DNA of 64,000 nucleotides from Cryobacterium mannosilyticum (GTDB lineage: Bacteria > Actinomycetota > Actinomycetes > Actinomycetales > Microbacteriaceae), in the NCBI RefSeq assembly GCF_004402705.1, contig NZ_SOFM01000011.1:1-64000 (forward strand). The letters run 5' to 3'. The notes beneath the pieces were generated by a model, which saw only the letters and a list, made by a program, of their open reading frames with translations, searched no databases and was not told the origin of the DNA. The stretch's first letter is position 1. Every line of letters begins with the position of its first letter. The position numbers and the translations under genes were made by a program. Shown one piece after another: positions 53,520 through 61,609 of the stretch.

Positions 53520-54164
53520 TCAGAGCCGGTGCAGGAAGTCCATCTGCACCTGGGCGATCGCCGCGGCGACCAGGTAGCAGCCGATCGTGATCACGACGAT
53601 CCAGGAATAGGCGCCGGCGGCGAAGCGACGCACGGCGGCAGGTGCCGGCAGGTTCCCCTCCGTGAGGTTGTGCAGCGTGACGGCGAGGAAGACCGGAATG
53701 GTCACGACCCAGGTCACCATGCACCACGGGCAGAGCACGTCCAGCACGAAGAAGCTCTGGCCCATCAGCCAGACCACCAGTGCGATCGCGCCGGTGACTC
53801 CGACGTTGAGGCCGATCCAGAACCAGCGGGCGAATCGGGCACCGGCGAGGATGCCGGCCCCGATCGTGATCACGACGGTCCAGCCGATGAGGCCGATCAG
53901 CGGGTTCGGGAAGCCGAAGATCGCGCCCTGCCACGAGCCCAGGTTGGTGCTGCAGCCCACCAGCACACTGAAGTTGCAGGAGAGCTGGGCCTGGGGATCC
54001 TCGAGGATGTGGATCTTGTCGAGGGTGAGCAGGAAGGCCGCGGTCAGGGCGATCAAACCGCCGATGATGAGGAAGATTGCGAGCCCGACGGGGCGCTTGG
54101 ACGTCTCGGGCTGGGGCACCTTCGGATTATGCCATGCGCCTCGCGCGTCTTCCTGAGAATGCAT
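53520..54164 (-). CDS. Vitamin K epoxide reductase (VKOR) family protein
   Basis: The 214-residue membrane protein has about five helices, an early loop cysteine pair (LSCNFSVLVGCSTNLG) and the active-site CPWC in VLCPWCMVTW, the hallmark of bacterial VKOR. In actinobacteria it reoxidises DsbA-like oxidoreductases and passes electrons to menaquinone, which drives disulfide formation outside the membrane. ATG 54164 is chosen because the frame upstream has no similarity and overlaps the rne leader. A DsbA-like partner gene is not adjacent. Confidence 0.92.
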   Translation of the reverse strand: MHSQEDARGAWHNPKVPQPETSKRPVGLAIFLIIGGLIALTAAFLLTLDKIHILEDPQAQLSCNFSVLVGCSTNLGSWQGAIFGFPNPLIGLIGWTVVITIGAGILAGARFARWFWIGLNVGVTGAIALVVWLMGQSFFVLDVLCPWCMVTWVVTIPVFLAVTLHNLTEGNLPAPAAVRRFAAGAYSWIVVITIGCYLVAAAIAQVQMDFLHRL

Positions 54165-54166
54165 GC

Positions 54167-54397
54167 GATAATCGAAGAAGTCGCTTGAGCCGCGCTCAAG
54201 CCGATGCCAGAGAAGGCCTAATGGGCAGCGAAAGCCCAGATTCATTGGTCCCACGACCAAAGGTATTAGCAGCCAGAGCCAAGAGCCGGTTGCGAACGAA
54301 GAGGATTCCCGAGGCTTTTGCGCAAGCAAAAACCTCGCATGAGAGTAGCCGGATGGGTGGCGCGGTCGCCCAAAACCGGTCAAGGAGCGCACCAGTG
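54167..54397 (+). promoter_or_regulatory. Promoter and structured 5' leader of rne
   Basis: A TGC-GATAAT extended -10 (54164-54172) should start transcription near 54179, giving a leader of about 220 nt. It contains a perfect hairpin GCTTGAGC-CGC-GCTCAAGC (54183-54201) and a longer one at 54310-54337: CGAGG and TTTTGC pair with GCAAAA and CCTCG around a GCAA tetraloop. AAGGAG at 54382-54387 is the ribosome site. RNase E leaders in other bacteria mediate autoregulation; that is a possible role here. Confidence 0.55.
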
Positions 54398-57091
54398 ATG
54401 GTGGAAGACAACGAAATCAAGAAGCGCAAAGGACTGTTCGGCGGTCGCAGGACCAGCCGACGGGCATCCGCGGCCGCACCAACCACGCCGGAGGTGGCCG
54501 CAGAGCCGCAGTCTGTTGTGACGGATGCCGCCCAGGCCGCTGAGGCGGCGGCGACCAACGCCGCGCCGACCCGCGCGACCAGGACCAGCACGGCGCGGAC
54601 GAGCGCCGCGACCACCACCGATGGCCCGGCCGAATCGAACTCCGCTTTCGAGGCCCAGCCCCAGACCCCAGCGGAACAGGAACCCACCGTGGACCTCACC
54701 ACCCCGCCCGTCGAACAGCCCGAGGTGCGACGCCCGTCGACTTCGCTCCTCTTCCAGGCGCCGAACATCCTCCCGCTCCCGGCCCGCACCGCTGCGCGCC
54801 AGGGAACCGCCCGCCAGGACGGCTTCCGCCAGGACAACTTCCGCCAGGACAACCTCCGCCAGGACGGCTTCCGCCAGGACCAGGACGACGACGGCGATGA
54901 AGCGTCGACCGTGCGCCGCCGGGCCCGCCGCCGCACCGGCGACGAAGGACGCTCCGGCTCAGACGACCCGGCGAACACCGTCGTGCGGGTGCGCACCCCG
55001 CGCGAACCCGAACTGATCACCGAGCCCCAGCGGATCAAGGGCTCCACCCGGCTCGAGGCCAAGAAGCAGCGCCGTCGCGATGGTCGCGATGCCGGCCGCC
55101 GCCGCCCCGTGATCACGGAGGCCGAGTTCCTCGCCCGCCGTGAGGCCGTCGACCGGGTCATGGTCGTGCGCGCCAAGCACAACAAGATCCAGATCGGCGT
55201 CCTCGAAGACGGCGTTCTCGTCGAGCACTACGTGGCGAAGAACCAGGATGCGTCGCTGATCGGCAACGTCTACCTCGGCCGGGTGCAGAACGTGCTCCCC
55301 AGCATGGAAGCCGCGTTCGTCGACATCGGCCGCGGCCGCAACGCCGTGTTGTACTCCGGTGAGGTCGACTGGGATGCCGCCGCTGAGAACTCGGGCAACA
55401 GCAGCCAGGCCCGCCGGATCGAACTGGCGCTGAAGCCGGGCGACAAGGTGCTCGTGCAGGTGACAAAGGACCCGATCGGCCACAAGGGCGCGCGCCTGAC
55501 CAGCCAGGTCTCGCTCCCGGGCCGCTACCTCGTCTACGTGCCCAACGGTTCGATGAACGGGATCAGCCGCAAGCTGCCCGACACCGAGCGTGCCCGGCTG
55601 AAGAAGATCCTCAAGGAGGTTCTCCCCGACAATGTGGGCGTCATCGTGCGCACCGCTGCCGAGGGTGCCACCGACGAGCAGCTCACCCTCGACGTGAACC
55701 GTCTCACCACGCAGTGGGCGTCCATCGCCAAGCAGGTCGACACGGTCCAGGCGCCGGCCCTGCTGCACAGCGAGCCCGACCTGCTGATCAAGATCGTGCG
55801 GGATGTCTTCAACGAGGACTTCCAGAAGATGGTCATCTCCGGCGACGACTCGCGCGAGATCATCGAGGCCTACCTGCGCCAGGTGGCCCCCGACCTGGTC
55901 GAGCGCGTCGAACGCTATGAGGGCGACGTCGACGCCTTCGACGAATACCGCATCTCCGAGCAGATCGAGAAGGCCCTCGACCGCAAGGTCTGGCTGCCGT
56001 CGGGCGGATCCCTCGTGATCGACCGCACCGAGGCCATGACGGTCGTCGACGTCAACACGGGCAAGTTCGTCGGCTCCGGCGGCAACCTGGAAGAGACCGT
56101 CACCAAGAACAACCTCGAAGCGGCCGAGGAGATCGTGCGCCAGCTGCGCCTGCGCGACATCGGCGGCATCATCGTCGTCGACTTCATCGATATGGTGCTC
56201 GAGACCAACCGGGACCTCGTGCTCCGGCGCATGCTCGAATGCCTCAGCCGCGACCGCACCAAGCACCAGGTGGCCGAGGTCACCTCGCTGGGTCTCGTGC
56301 AGATGACCCGCAAGAAGCTCGGTCTCGGACTTCTCGAATCGTTCAGCGAGAACTGCGAAGCCTGCGCCGGCCGGGGAATCATCATCCACCACGACCCGGT
56401 CGTCAAACACCGCCAGACCGCGCAGCCCGCCATGGAGCGTCGCCCGCGCAGCAAATCGGGCGGCAACGGCGGCAACGGGGACGCCGGCAGCCGCGGCGGC
56501 GACAACGGCCATCGGGGCGGCAACGACAACGGTCACCGCGGAGCCGGCGCGCAGCAGTCGGAGCCGGCCAAGTCCACTGTCGGCACGCACGGGATCACCG
56601 AGGACGCCAAGCACGCCCTCGCGCTGATCGCGGCGCGTACCATCACCCGATCGCTGACCGGTTCCATCGCCGTCGTCCCGGCCATGGAGGCCAACCCGAT
56701 CGCGGCGGCGGTCGACGCGGCTGCTGTCGAGACGGCTGCGGGCGACGCGGCAGTGACCGAGACGGCGATGACCGAGACGGCGATGGCCGAGACGGCGACG
56801 TCTGCCCCGGTCACGGCCGGCGAAGCGGAGGCGGCGGCATCCGCGCCCCTGATCGACGACGCCTCGGAGTCGGTGGCGATCCTCGACATCCCGCTGAAGA
56901 AGTCCCCGCGCAGCCGGCGCACGGTCAGCAAGCAGGTCACCGACCAGCTCCTCGACTCCGTGCTCGAGGCTCTCCCCGAGCCCAAACAGCCCGGCCAGGG
57001 TCGTTCGCGCAGCCGCCGTGTCACCACCGCCGGCGGCTCGACCGCCACGGTGCAGCCCATCGTGACCCCCGGGCACGACGCTCAGCAGTAG
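54398..57091 (+). CDS. rne: Ribonuclease E/G (endoribonuclease of the RNA degradosome)
   Basis: The 897-residue protein has an Ala/Thr- and Arg/Gln/Asp-rich N-terminal region with repeated RQDxF/L units, an S1-like RNA-binding domain (GNVYLGRVQNVLPSMEAAFVD), the RNase E/G catalytic core with Mg-binding DVNTGKF and DFIDM, and a zinc-link CEACAGRG. The C-terminal 230 residues are low-complexity, typical of actinobacterial RNase E. It matures rRNA/tRNA and decays mRNA. The start is ATG 54398 (GTG 54395 is equally possible, seven bases after AAGGAG). A long leader precedes it. Confidence 0.94.
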   Translation: MVEDNEIKKRKGLFGGRRTSRRASAAAPTTPEVAAEPQSVVTDAAQAAEAAATNAAPTRATRTSTARTSAATTTDGPAESNSAFEAQPQTPAEQEPTVDLTTPPVEQPEVRRPSTSLLFQAPNILPLPARTAARQGTARQDGFRQDNFRQDNLRQDGFRQDQDDDGDEASTVRRRARRRTGDEGRSGSDDPANTVVRVRTPREPELITEPQRIKGSTRLEAKKQRRRDGRDAGRRRPVITEAEFLARREAVDRVMVVRAKHNKIQIGVLEDGVLVEHYVAKNQDASLIGNVYLGRVQNVLPSMEAAFVDIGRGRNAVLYSGEVDWDAAAENSGNSSQARRIELALKPGDKVLVQVTKDPIGHKGARLTSQVSLPGRYLVYVPNGSMNGISRKLPDTERARLKKILKEVLPDNVGVIVRTAAEGATDEQLTLDVNRLTTQWASIAKQVDTVQAPALLHSEPDLLIKIVRDVFNEDFQKMVISGDDSREIIEAYLRQVAPDLVERVERYEGDVDAFDEYRISEQIEKALDRKVWLPSGGSLVIDRTEAMTVVDVNTGKFVGSGGNLEETVTKNNLEAAEEIVRQLRLRDIGGIIVVDFIDMVLETNRDLVLRRMLECLSRDRTKHQVAEVTSLGLVQMTRKKLGLGLLESFSENCEACAGRGIIIHHDPVVKHRQTAQPAMERRPRSKSGGNGGNGDAGSRGGDNGHRGGNDNGHRGAGAQQSEPAKSTVGTHGITEDAKHALALIAARTITRSLTGSIAVVPAMEANPIAAAVDAAAVETAAGDAAVTETAMTETAMAETATSAPVTAGEAEAAASAPLIDDASESVAILDIPLKKSPRSRRTVSKQVTDQLLDSVLEALPEPKQPGQGRSRSRRVTTAGGSTATVQPIVTPGHDAQQ

Positions 57092-57103
57092 CGGTTCCGC
57101 CCC

Positions 57104-57157
57104 AGGCGACCGATGGAGACCCGGCTTCGGCCCGGCCTTCATCGGTCGCCTATTTTT
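57104..57157 (+). terminator. Intrinsic terminator of rne
   Basis: A 12-bp stem (AGGCGACCGATG with CATCGGTCGCCT) enclosing a 24-base region rich in CCGG, followed by A-TTTTT. Confidence 0.85.
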
Positions 57158-57202
57158 AACGGGCTCCGACGGGTGCGGGCTGCGGGAGCGGGGCGCCGAC
57201 GG

Positions 57203-57493
57203 CTAGGAGCCCGGGTGCTCCGGACGGGTCGCGCGGTCCCTTTTCGTCACTCTGAGCCCGCTGGCCCGCAGGCGCAGCACCAGCTCCCGGTTGCCGACCG
57301 GATGCGCCCCAGCGGCCACCAGGACGTCGTAGAGGCGCGCGGGCACGTCATAATGATCCAGGTCGAATCCGCGCCGGGGGATCTCGTTGGCGGCCGCGAA
57401 GGCGTGCAATTCGTCCAGCGAGGTGTCGCTGACCAGATGGGACCAGACGGTACCGTGGGCGGGCCACATCGGACGGTCGATCAATACGGTCAT
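57203..57493 (-). CDS. DUF4031 domain-containing protein
   Basis: The 96-residue protein starts TVLIDRPMWPAHGTVWSHLV and contains DELHAFAAANEIPRRGFDLDHYDVP, the DUF4031 signature. Function unknown, found as single-domain proteins in many actinobacteria. TAGAAT, six bases, ATG (57493) gives a leaderless start; the in-frame GTG one codon earlier is unlikely. It is divergent from rplU and shares its intergenic region. Confidence 0.85.
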   Translation of the reverse strand: MTVLIDRPMWPAHGTVWSHLVSDTSLDELHAFAAANEIPRRGFDLDHYDVPARLYDVLVAAGAHPVGNRELVLRLRASGLRVTKRDRATRPEHPGS

Positions 57494-57499
57494 CACCAG

Positions 57500-57505
57500 A
57501 TTCTA
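57500..57505 (-). promoter_or_regulatory. -10 box of the DUF4031 gene (leaderless)
   Basis: TAGAAT, six bases (CTGGTG), then ATG at 57493 on the minus strand. Confidence 0.65.
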
Positions 57506-57520
57506 TGTTCCCGGTTCGGT

Positions 57521-57549
57521 TTGACCGGGGCAGGAGGATCAGCTAAAGT
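57521..57549 (+). promoter_or_regulatory. Promoter of rplU-rpmA
   Basis: TTGACC (57521-57526), 17-bp spacer, TAAAGT (57544-57549): the best sigma-70-type promoter in the window. Transcription near 57556 gives a leader of about 135 nt that ends in a GGGGCC...CCCC hairpin (57657-57674) shortly before the rplU GTG. Confidence 0.75.
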
Positions 57550-57691
57550 CGATTGTTGGTGTGCGATGGGCCTGAGCCCGCGCGGTCACCAAGGTTTTCT
57601 GACAGCGACGAGCCGACTTGGCCCGTTCAACGCAGTAACTTTCCATCTTAGGAATCGGGGCCTCACGGCTCCCCAGAGTTAGGTACGTAAC

Positions 57692-58000
57692 GTGGTTTAC
57701 GCAGTTGTGCGCGCCGGTGGGCGGCAGGAGAAGGTAGAGGTCGGGACCATCGTCACGATGGACCGAATCAAGGCTGATAAGGACGGCAACGTCGAGCTGG
57801 CCGCCGTGCTTCTCGTCGACGGCGACAAGATCACCTCTGACTCGAAGTCGCTGGCCAAGGTCACGGTTACCGCCGAGGTCCTCAACGACCTCCGTGGTCC
57901 GAAGATCGTCATCCAGAAATTCAAGAACAAGACCGGGTACAAGAAGCGTCAGGGGCACCGTCAGGAGCTCACACGCGTTCAGGTCACCGGCATCGCCTAA
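57692..58000 (+). CDS. rplU: 50S ribosomal protein L21
   Basis: The 102-residue protein has the L21 outline: MVYAVVRAGGRQEKVEVG, DGDKITSDSKSLAK-V and the C-terminal KFKNKTGYKKRQGHRQ, the rRNA-binding end, closing with TRVQVTGI. It binds 23S rRNA. The start is GTG with only a weak ribosome site. It precedes rpmA by 20 bp and is preceded by a strong promoter and a long leader. Confidence 0.96.
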   Translation: MVYAVVRAGGRQEKVEVGTIVTMDRIKADKDGNVELAAVLLVDGDKITSDSKSLAKVTVTAEVLNDLRGPKIVIQKFKNKTGYKKRQGHRQELTRVQVTGIA

Positions 58001-58020
58001 GGCCTGAGGAGAAGAACAGA

Positions 58021-58277
58021 TGGCACACAAAAAAGGTGCGAGTTCCACTCGCAACGGTCGCGACTCCAATGCTCAGCGCCTCGGCGTGAAGCGTTTCGGT
58101 GGTCAGGTTGTCAGCGCGGGCGAGATCATCGTTCGTCAGCGCGGCACGCACTTCCACCCCGGCGTCAACGTCGGCCGCGGTGGAGACGACACGCTCTTCG
58201 CCCTGGAGTCCGGCTCGGTTGAGTTCGGCGCCAAGGGCGGCCGCAAGGTCGTCAACATCGTGGTGGCTGCCGCGTAG
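58021..58277 (+). CDS. rpmA: 50S ribosomal protein L27
   Basis: The 85-residue protein begins MAHKKGASSTRNGRDSN, the normal unprocessed L27 start (no Firmicutes-type cleaved extension), and contains RQRGTHFHPG. It lies near the peptidyl-transferase centre. The ribosome site GAGGAGAAG precedes the ATG. A terminator-like hairpin follows before obgE. Confidence 0.97.
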
Positions 58278-58294
58278 GCATCCACAACTCTTGA

Positions 58295-58332
58295 ACGTCA
58301 GGGCGGGCCTTTGGCTCGCCCTGACGTGTTTT
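58295..58332 (+). terminator. Terminator-like hairpin between rpmA and obgE
   Basis: An 11-bp stem (ACGTCAGGGCG with CGCCCTGACGT), extendable by a few pairs to a three-base loop, followed by GTTTTC. It probably reduces transcription into obgE. Confidence 0.75.
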
Positions 58333-58354
58333 CGCCACCTGAAAGGGGCACCCC

Positions 58355-59932
58355 ATGGCCACATTCGTTGACCACGTCACGCTGCACCTGAGAGCGGGCA
58401 ACGGAGGGAACGGCTGTGTCTCCGTCAAGCGGGAGAAGTTCAAGCCCCTCGCCGGCCCCGACGGCGGAAACGGCGGAAACGGCGGCGACATCGTGCTCGT
58501 GGCCGACCCCCAGGTGACCACGCTGCTCGGCTACCACCGTTCGCCGCACCGCAGCTCCTCCAACGGCGGCCCCGGCATGGGCGACCACCGCGCCGGCTAC
58601 GCCAGCGACCTGATGGAGCTGTCCGTGCCGCTGGGCACCGTCGTCAAGGACGCCGAAGGCAATGAACTCGCCGACATGACGGAACCCGGCTTCCGCATCG
58701 TCGTCGCGCCCGGCGGCCAGGGCGGGCTCGGCAACGCAGCCCTCGCCTCGACCAAGCGCAAGGCGCCCGGTTTCGCACTCCTCGGCACCTACGGCTGGGA
58801 AGGCGACATCCAGCTCGAGCTCAAGACCGTGGCGGATGTGGCGCTCGTCGGCTACCCGTCGGCCGGCAAGTCCAGCCTGATCGCGGCGATCTCGGCCGCA
58901 CGTCCCAAGATCGCCGACTACCCCTTCACCACCCTGCACCCCAACCTCGGCGTCGTCGACGCCGGCGAGGTGCGGTACACCGTCGCCGACGTTCCCGGCC
59001 TGATCGAGGGCGCCAGCGAGGGCAAGGGGCTCGGGCTCGAATTCCTGCGTCACGTCGAGCGCTGCACCGCGCTGCTGCACATCCTCGACTGCGCCACCCT
59101 CGACCCCGACCGCGACCCGCTCAGCGACCTCGACGTCATCCTCGGCGAGCTGGCGGCCTACCCGGTCCCCGAAGGCCAGAAGCCGCTGCTCGACCGGCCG
59201 CAGCTCGTCGCGCTGAACAAGATCGACGTGCCGGAAGCCCGCGAACTCGCGGACTTCGTCAAGGGCGACCTCGAGGCGCGCGGGTACCGCGTGTTCGAGA
59301 TCTCCACGGTCAGCCACGAGGGCCTTCGCGCGCTCAACTACGCGCTGGCCGAGGTCGTCGAAGCCGGCCGGGTCGAGGCAGCGGCGACGCAGGCGGCCAA
59401 GCCGCGCATCGTCATCCGCCCCAAGGCCGTCGACGACAGCGGTTTCGTCGTCAAGGTCGAGGGTGGCTCGTTCGGCAACATCTACCGGATCATCGGCACC
59501 AAGCCTGAACGCTGGGTGCAGCAGACCGACTTCACCAACGATGAAGCGGTCGGGTTCCTCGCCGATCGGCTGGCCAAGCTCGGGATCGAGAACGAACTGT
59601 TCAAGGCCGGCGCCATCGCCGGGTCGACGGTCATCATCGGCCCCGGCAACGGCGTCGTCTTCGACTGGGAGCCCACGCTCACGTCGACGGCCGAGCTGAT
59701 CACCGCGCCCCGCGGAACGGACACCCGGCTCGACGACTCCAAGCGCCGCACGAGCAACGAACGTCGCGAGGAGTACTTCGGGCGGATGGACGCCAAGGCG
59801 GCCGCCCGCGCCGAACTCATCCGCGAACGCGAAGCCGGCATGTGGTCCACCGGCGAAGAGGAATTCAACGGCGACGTGACCGGCGACGGTTCAATCCCGG
59901 TGAAGGGAAAGCAGGAAGGCGAGTCCGAATGA
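58355..59932 (+). CDS. obgE: GTPase Obg (ribosome assembly / stress GTPase)
   Basis: The 525-residue protein has the glycine-rich Obg N-domain (GGNGGNGGDIVLVADP and FQV-type repeats), a GTPase domain with GYPSAGKSSLIAAIS (G1), DVPGLIEGAS (G3) and NKIDV (G4), and a C-terminal OCT domain followed by an acidic tail of about 60 residues. It acts in 50S assembly and growth control. The ATG follows GAAAGGGG; proB1 overlaps its stop (ATGA). Confidence 0.95.
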   Translation: MATFVDHVTLHLRAGNGGNGCVSVKREKFKPLAGPDGGNGGNGGDIVLVADPQVTTLLGYHRSPHRSSSNGGPGMGDHRAGYASDLMELSVPLGTVVKDAEGNELADMTEPGFRIVVAPGGQGGLGNAALASTKRKAPGFALLGTYGWEGDIQLELKTVADVALVGYPSAGKSSLIAAISAARPKIADYPFTTLHPNLGVVDAGEVRYTVADVPGLIEGASEGKGLGLEFLRHVERCTALLHILDCATLDPDRDPLSDLDVILGELAAYPVPEGQKPLLDRPQLVALNKIDVPEARELADFVKGDLEARGYRVFEISTVSHEGLRALNYALAEVVEAGRVEAAATQAAKPRIVIRPKAVDDSGFVVKVEGGSFGNIYRIIGTKPERWVQQTDFTNDEAVGFLADRLAKLGIENELFKAGAIAGSTVIIGPGNGVVFDWEPTLTSTAELITAPRGTDTRLDDSKRRTSNERREEYFGRMDAKAAARAELIREREAGMWSTGEEEFNGDVTGDGSIPVKGKQEGESE

Positions 59933-60738
59933 GCGCCAGAGCCCGCGCCCAGGTGTCCTCCGCGCGCCGGATCGTGGTGAAGGTCGGCTCCTCCTCGATC
60001 AGCGGTGACAACGCCGACCAGATCGCACCGCTGATCGAAGCCCTCGCCGAGACGCACGGGCGCGGCGTCGAGGTGGTCCTGGTGTCCTCAGGGGCCGTCG
60101 CGAGCGGGATGAGCCACCTGAACCTCGACGGGCGACCGAGCGACCTGGCCACCCAGCAGGCGGCCGCCTCCGTGGGGCAGAACGTGCTCACCGCCCGCTA
60201 CCAGGAGACCCTCGACCGGCACGGCATCGCCGCGGGGCAGGTGCTGCTCACCGAGGGAGACCTCCTCAACGAGCCGCACCGCAGCAACACCCGCCGTGCG
60301 GTGAACCGGCTCCTCGACCTCCGGATCATGCCGATCGTCAACGAGAACGACACCGTGGCCACCTACGGCCTGCGGTTCGGCGACAATGACCGCCTCGCGG
60401 CCATGCTGTCCGTGCTCATCCGGGCCGACCTGCTGCTGCTGCTCAGCGATGTCGACTCGCTCTACACCAAGCCCCCGCACCTGCCCGGCGCCGAACGGAT
60501 CGACCACATCGGCTTCGACGAAGAACTCGCCGGCATGGAATTCGGGGCGACCAAGGCGGCGGGCGGCGTCGGAACCGGCGGCGCCAACACCAAGGTGAAG
60601 GCGGCCCGGCTGGCCGCGTCCGCCGGCACCGCGGTGCTCGTGACCGCGACCGGACTCGCCGCGGATGCCCTCCGCGGCGAGGAGGTCGGCACCTGGTTCG
60701 AGCCGATGCCCACGGCGCCCGGGCGCGCGCTCCTGTGA
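59929..60738 (+). CDS. proB: Glutamate 5-kinase, copy 1
   Basis: The 269-residue kinase has the amino-acid-kinase motifs VVKVGSSSISG, VLVSSGAVASG, NENDTV, FGDNDRLAA and GTGGANTKVKAA, all intact. It phosphorylates glutamate, the first committed step to proline. It lacks the C-terminal PUA domain of Escherichia coli ProB, as is usual in some actinobacteria. The ATG overlaps the obgE stop (ATGA). A second full copy follows after 13 bp. Confidence 0.93.
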   Translation: MSARARAQVSSARRIVVKVGSSSISGDNADQIAPLIEALAETHGRGVEVVLVSSGAVASGMSHLNLDGRPSDLATQQAAASVGQNVLTARYQETLDRHGIAAGQVLLTEGDLLNEPHRSNTRRAVNRLLDLRIMPIVNENDTVATYGLRFGDNDRLAAMLSVLIRADLLLLLSDVDSLYTKPPHLPGAERIDHIGFDEELAGMEFGATKAAGGVGTGGANTKVKAARLAASAGTAVLVTATGLAADALRGEEVGTWFEPMPTAPGRALL

Positions 60739-60751
60739 CCCGGGCCGGGGA

Positions 60752-61600
60752 ATGAGCGTGCTCGCACGGAATGAGATCGCATCGGCGGCGCGCATCGTCG
60801 TCAAGGTCGGGTCCTCGTCGATCAGCGGCGAGAACGCGGGCCAGATCGCCCCGCTGGTCGACGCCCTCGCCACGGCCCATGGGCGCGGAGCGGAAATCGT
60901 GCTCGTGTCCTCCGGAGCCATTGCCACCGGGATGCCCTACCTTCAGCTCGACGAACGGCCCACCGACCTCGCCACCCAGCAGGCCGCGGCATCCGTCGGT
61001 CAGAACCTGCTGATTTTCCGCTACCAGGACAGCCTCGATCGGTACGACATCGTCGCCGGCCAGGTGCTCCTCACGGCGGGCGACCTCGAGAACCCGTCAC
61101 ACCGCAGCAACGCGCACCGGGCCATGGACCGGCTGCTCGGGCTGCGCATCCTGCCGATCGTCAATGAGAACGACACCGTCGCGACCCACGAGATCCGGTT
61201 CGGCGACAACGACCGGCTCGCGGCCCTCGTCGCCACGCTGATCAAGGCCGACCTGCTCGTGCTGCTCAGCGACGTCGACGCGCTCTACACCCGTCCGCCG
61301 CACCTGCCGGGTGCCGAGCCGATCTCGCACGTCGGCGCCGGCGACCGGCTGCCCGGCGTCGAATTCGGCGCAAGCCGTTCCGGCGTGGGCACCGGGGGTG
61401 CGGGCACCAAGGTGTCGGCGGCCCGGATCGCGGCCGACGCCGGCACCGCAGTCCTGGTCACCTCGACAGCGCTGGTCGCCGAGGCCCTCCGCGGTGACCT
61501 GGTCGGAACCTGGTTCGAACCGAGCGCCGGCGCGCCCACCCTGCGGCCCGGCAGCCCTGCCCGGCAGACCACCCAGCCGTCCGGCAGCCCCGTCGCGTAA
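60752..61600 (+). CDS. proB: Glutamate 5-kinase, copy 2
   Basis: The 282-residue protein is a tandem paralogue of the preceding gene, alike at most positions, with all catalytic motifs kept (VVKVGSSSISG, VSSGAIATG, NENDTV, FGDNDRLAA, GTGGAGTKVSAA). It has a different N-terminus and a longer Pro/Ser/Gly-rich C-terminus. It also lacks a PUA domain. Its stop codon forms part of the -10 box of proA. Two intact adjacent copies are unusual; one may have diverged in feedback inhibition by proline, which is inference only. Confidence 0.92.
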   Translation: MSVLARNEIASAARIVVKVGSSSISGENAGQIAPLVDALATAHGRGAEIVLVSSGAIATGMPYLQLDERPTDLATQQAAASVGQNLLIFRYQDSLDRYDIVAGQVLLTAGDLENPSHRSNAHRAMDRLLGLRILPIVNENDTVATHEIRFGDNDRLAALVATLIKADLLVLLSDVDALYTRPPHLPGAEPISHVGAGDRLPGVEFGASRSGVGTGGAGTKVSAARIAADAGTAVLVTSTALVAEALRGDLVGTWFEPSAGAPTLRPGSPARQTTQPSGSPVA

Positions 61601-61603
61601 ACT
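61598..61603 (+). promoter_or_regulatory. -10 box of proA (leaderless, overlapping the proB2 stop)
   Basis: TAAACT whose first three bases are the TAA stop of proB2; six bases later is the proA ATG. Confidence 0.6.
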
Positions 61604-61609
61604 GCCGGG

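Noticed and set aside
54221..54397. An N-terminal extension of RNase E from ATG 54221
   Set aside because: The region encodes no similarity to known RNase E ends, has two clear hairpins, and AAGGAG is placed for the later start.
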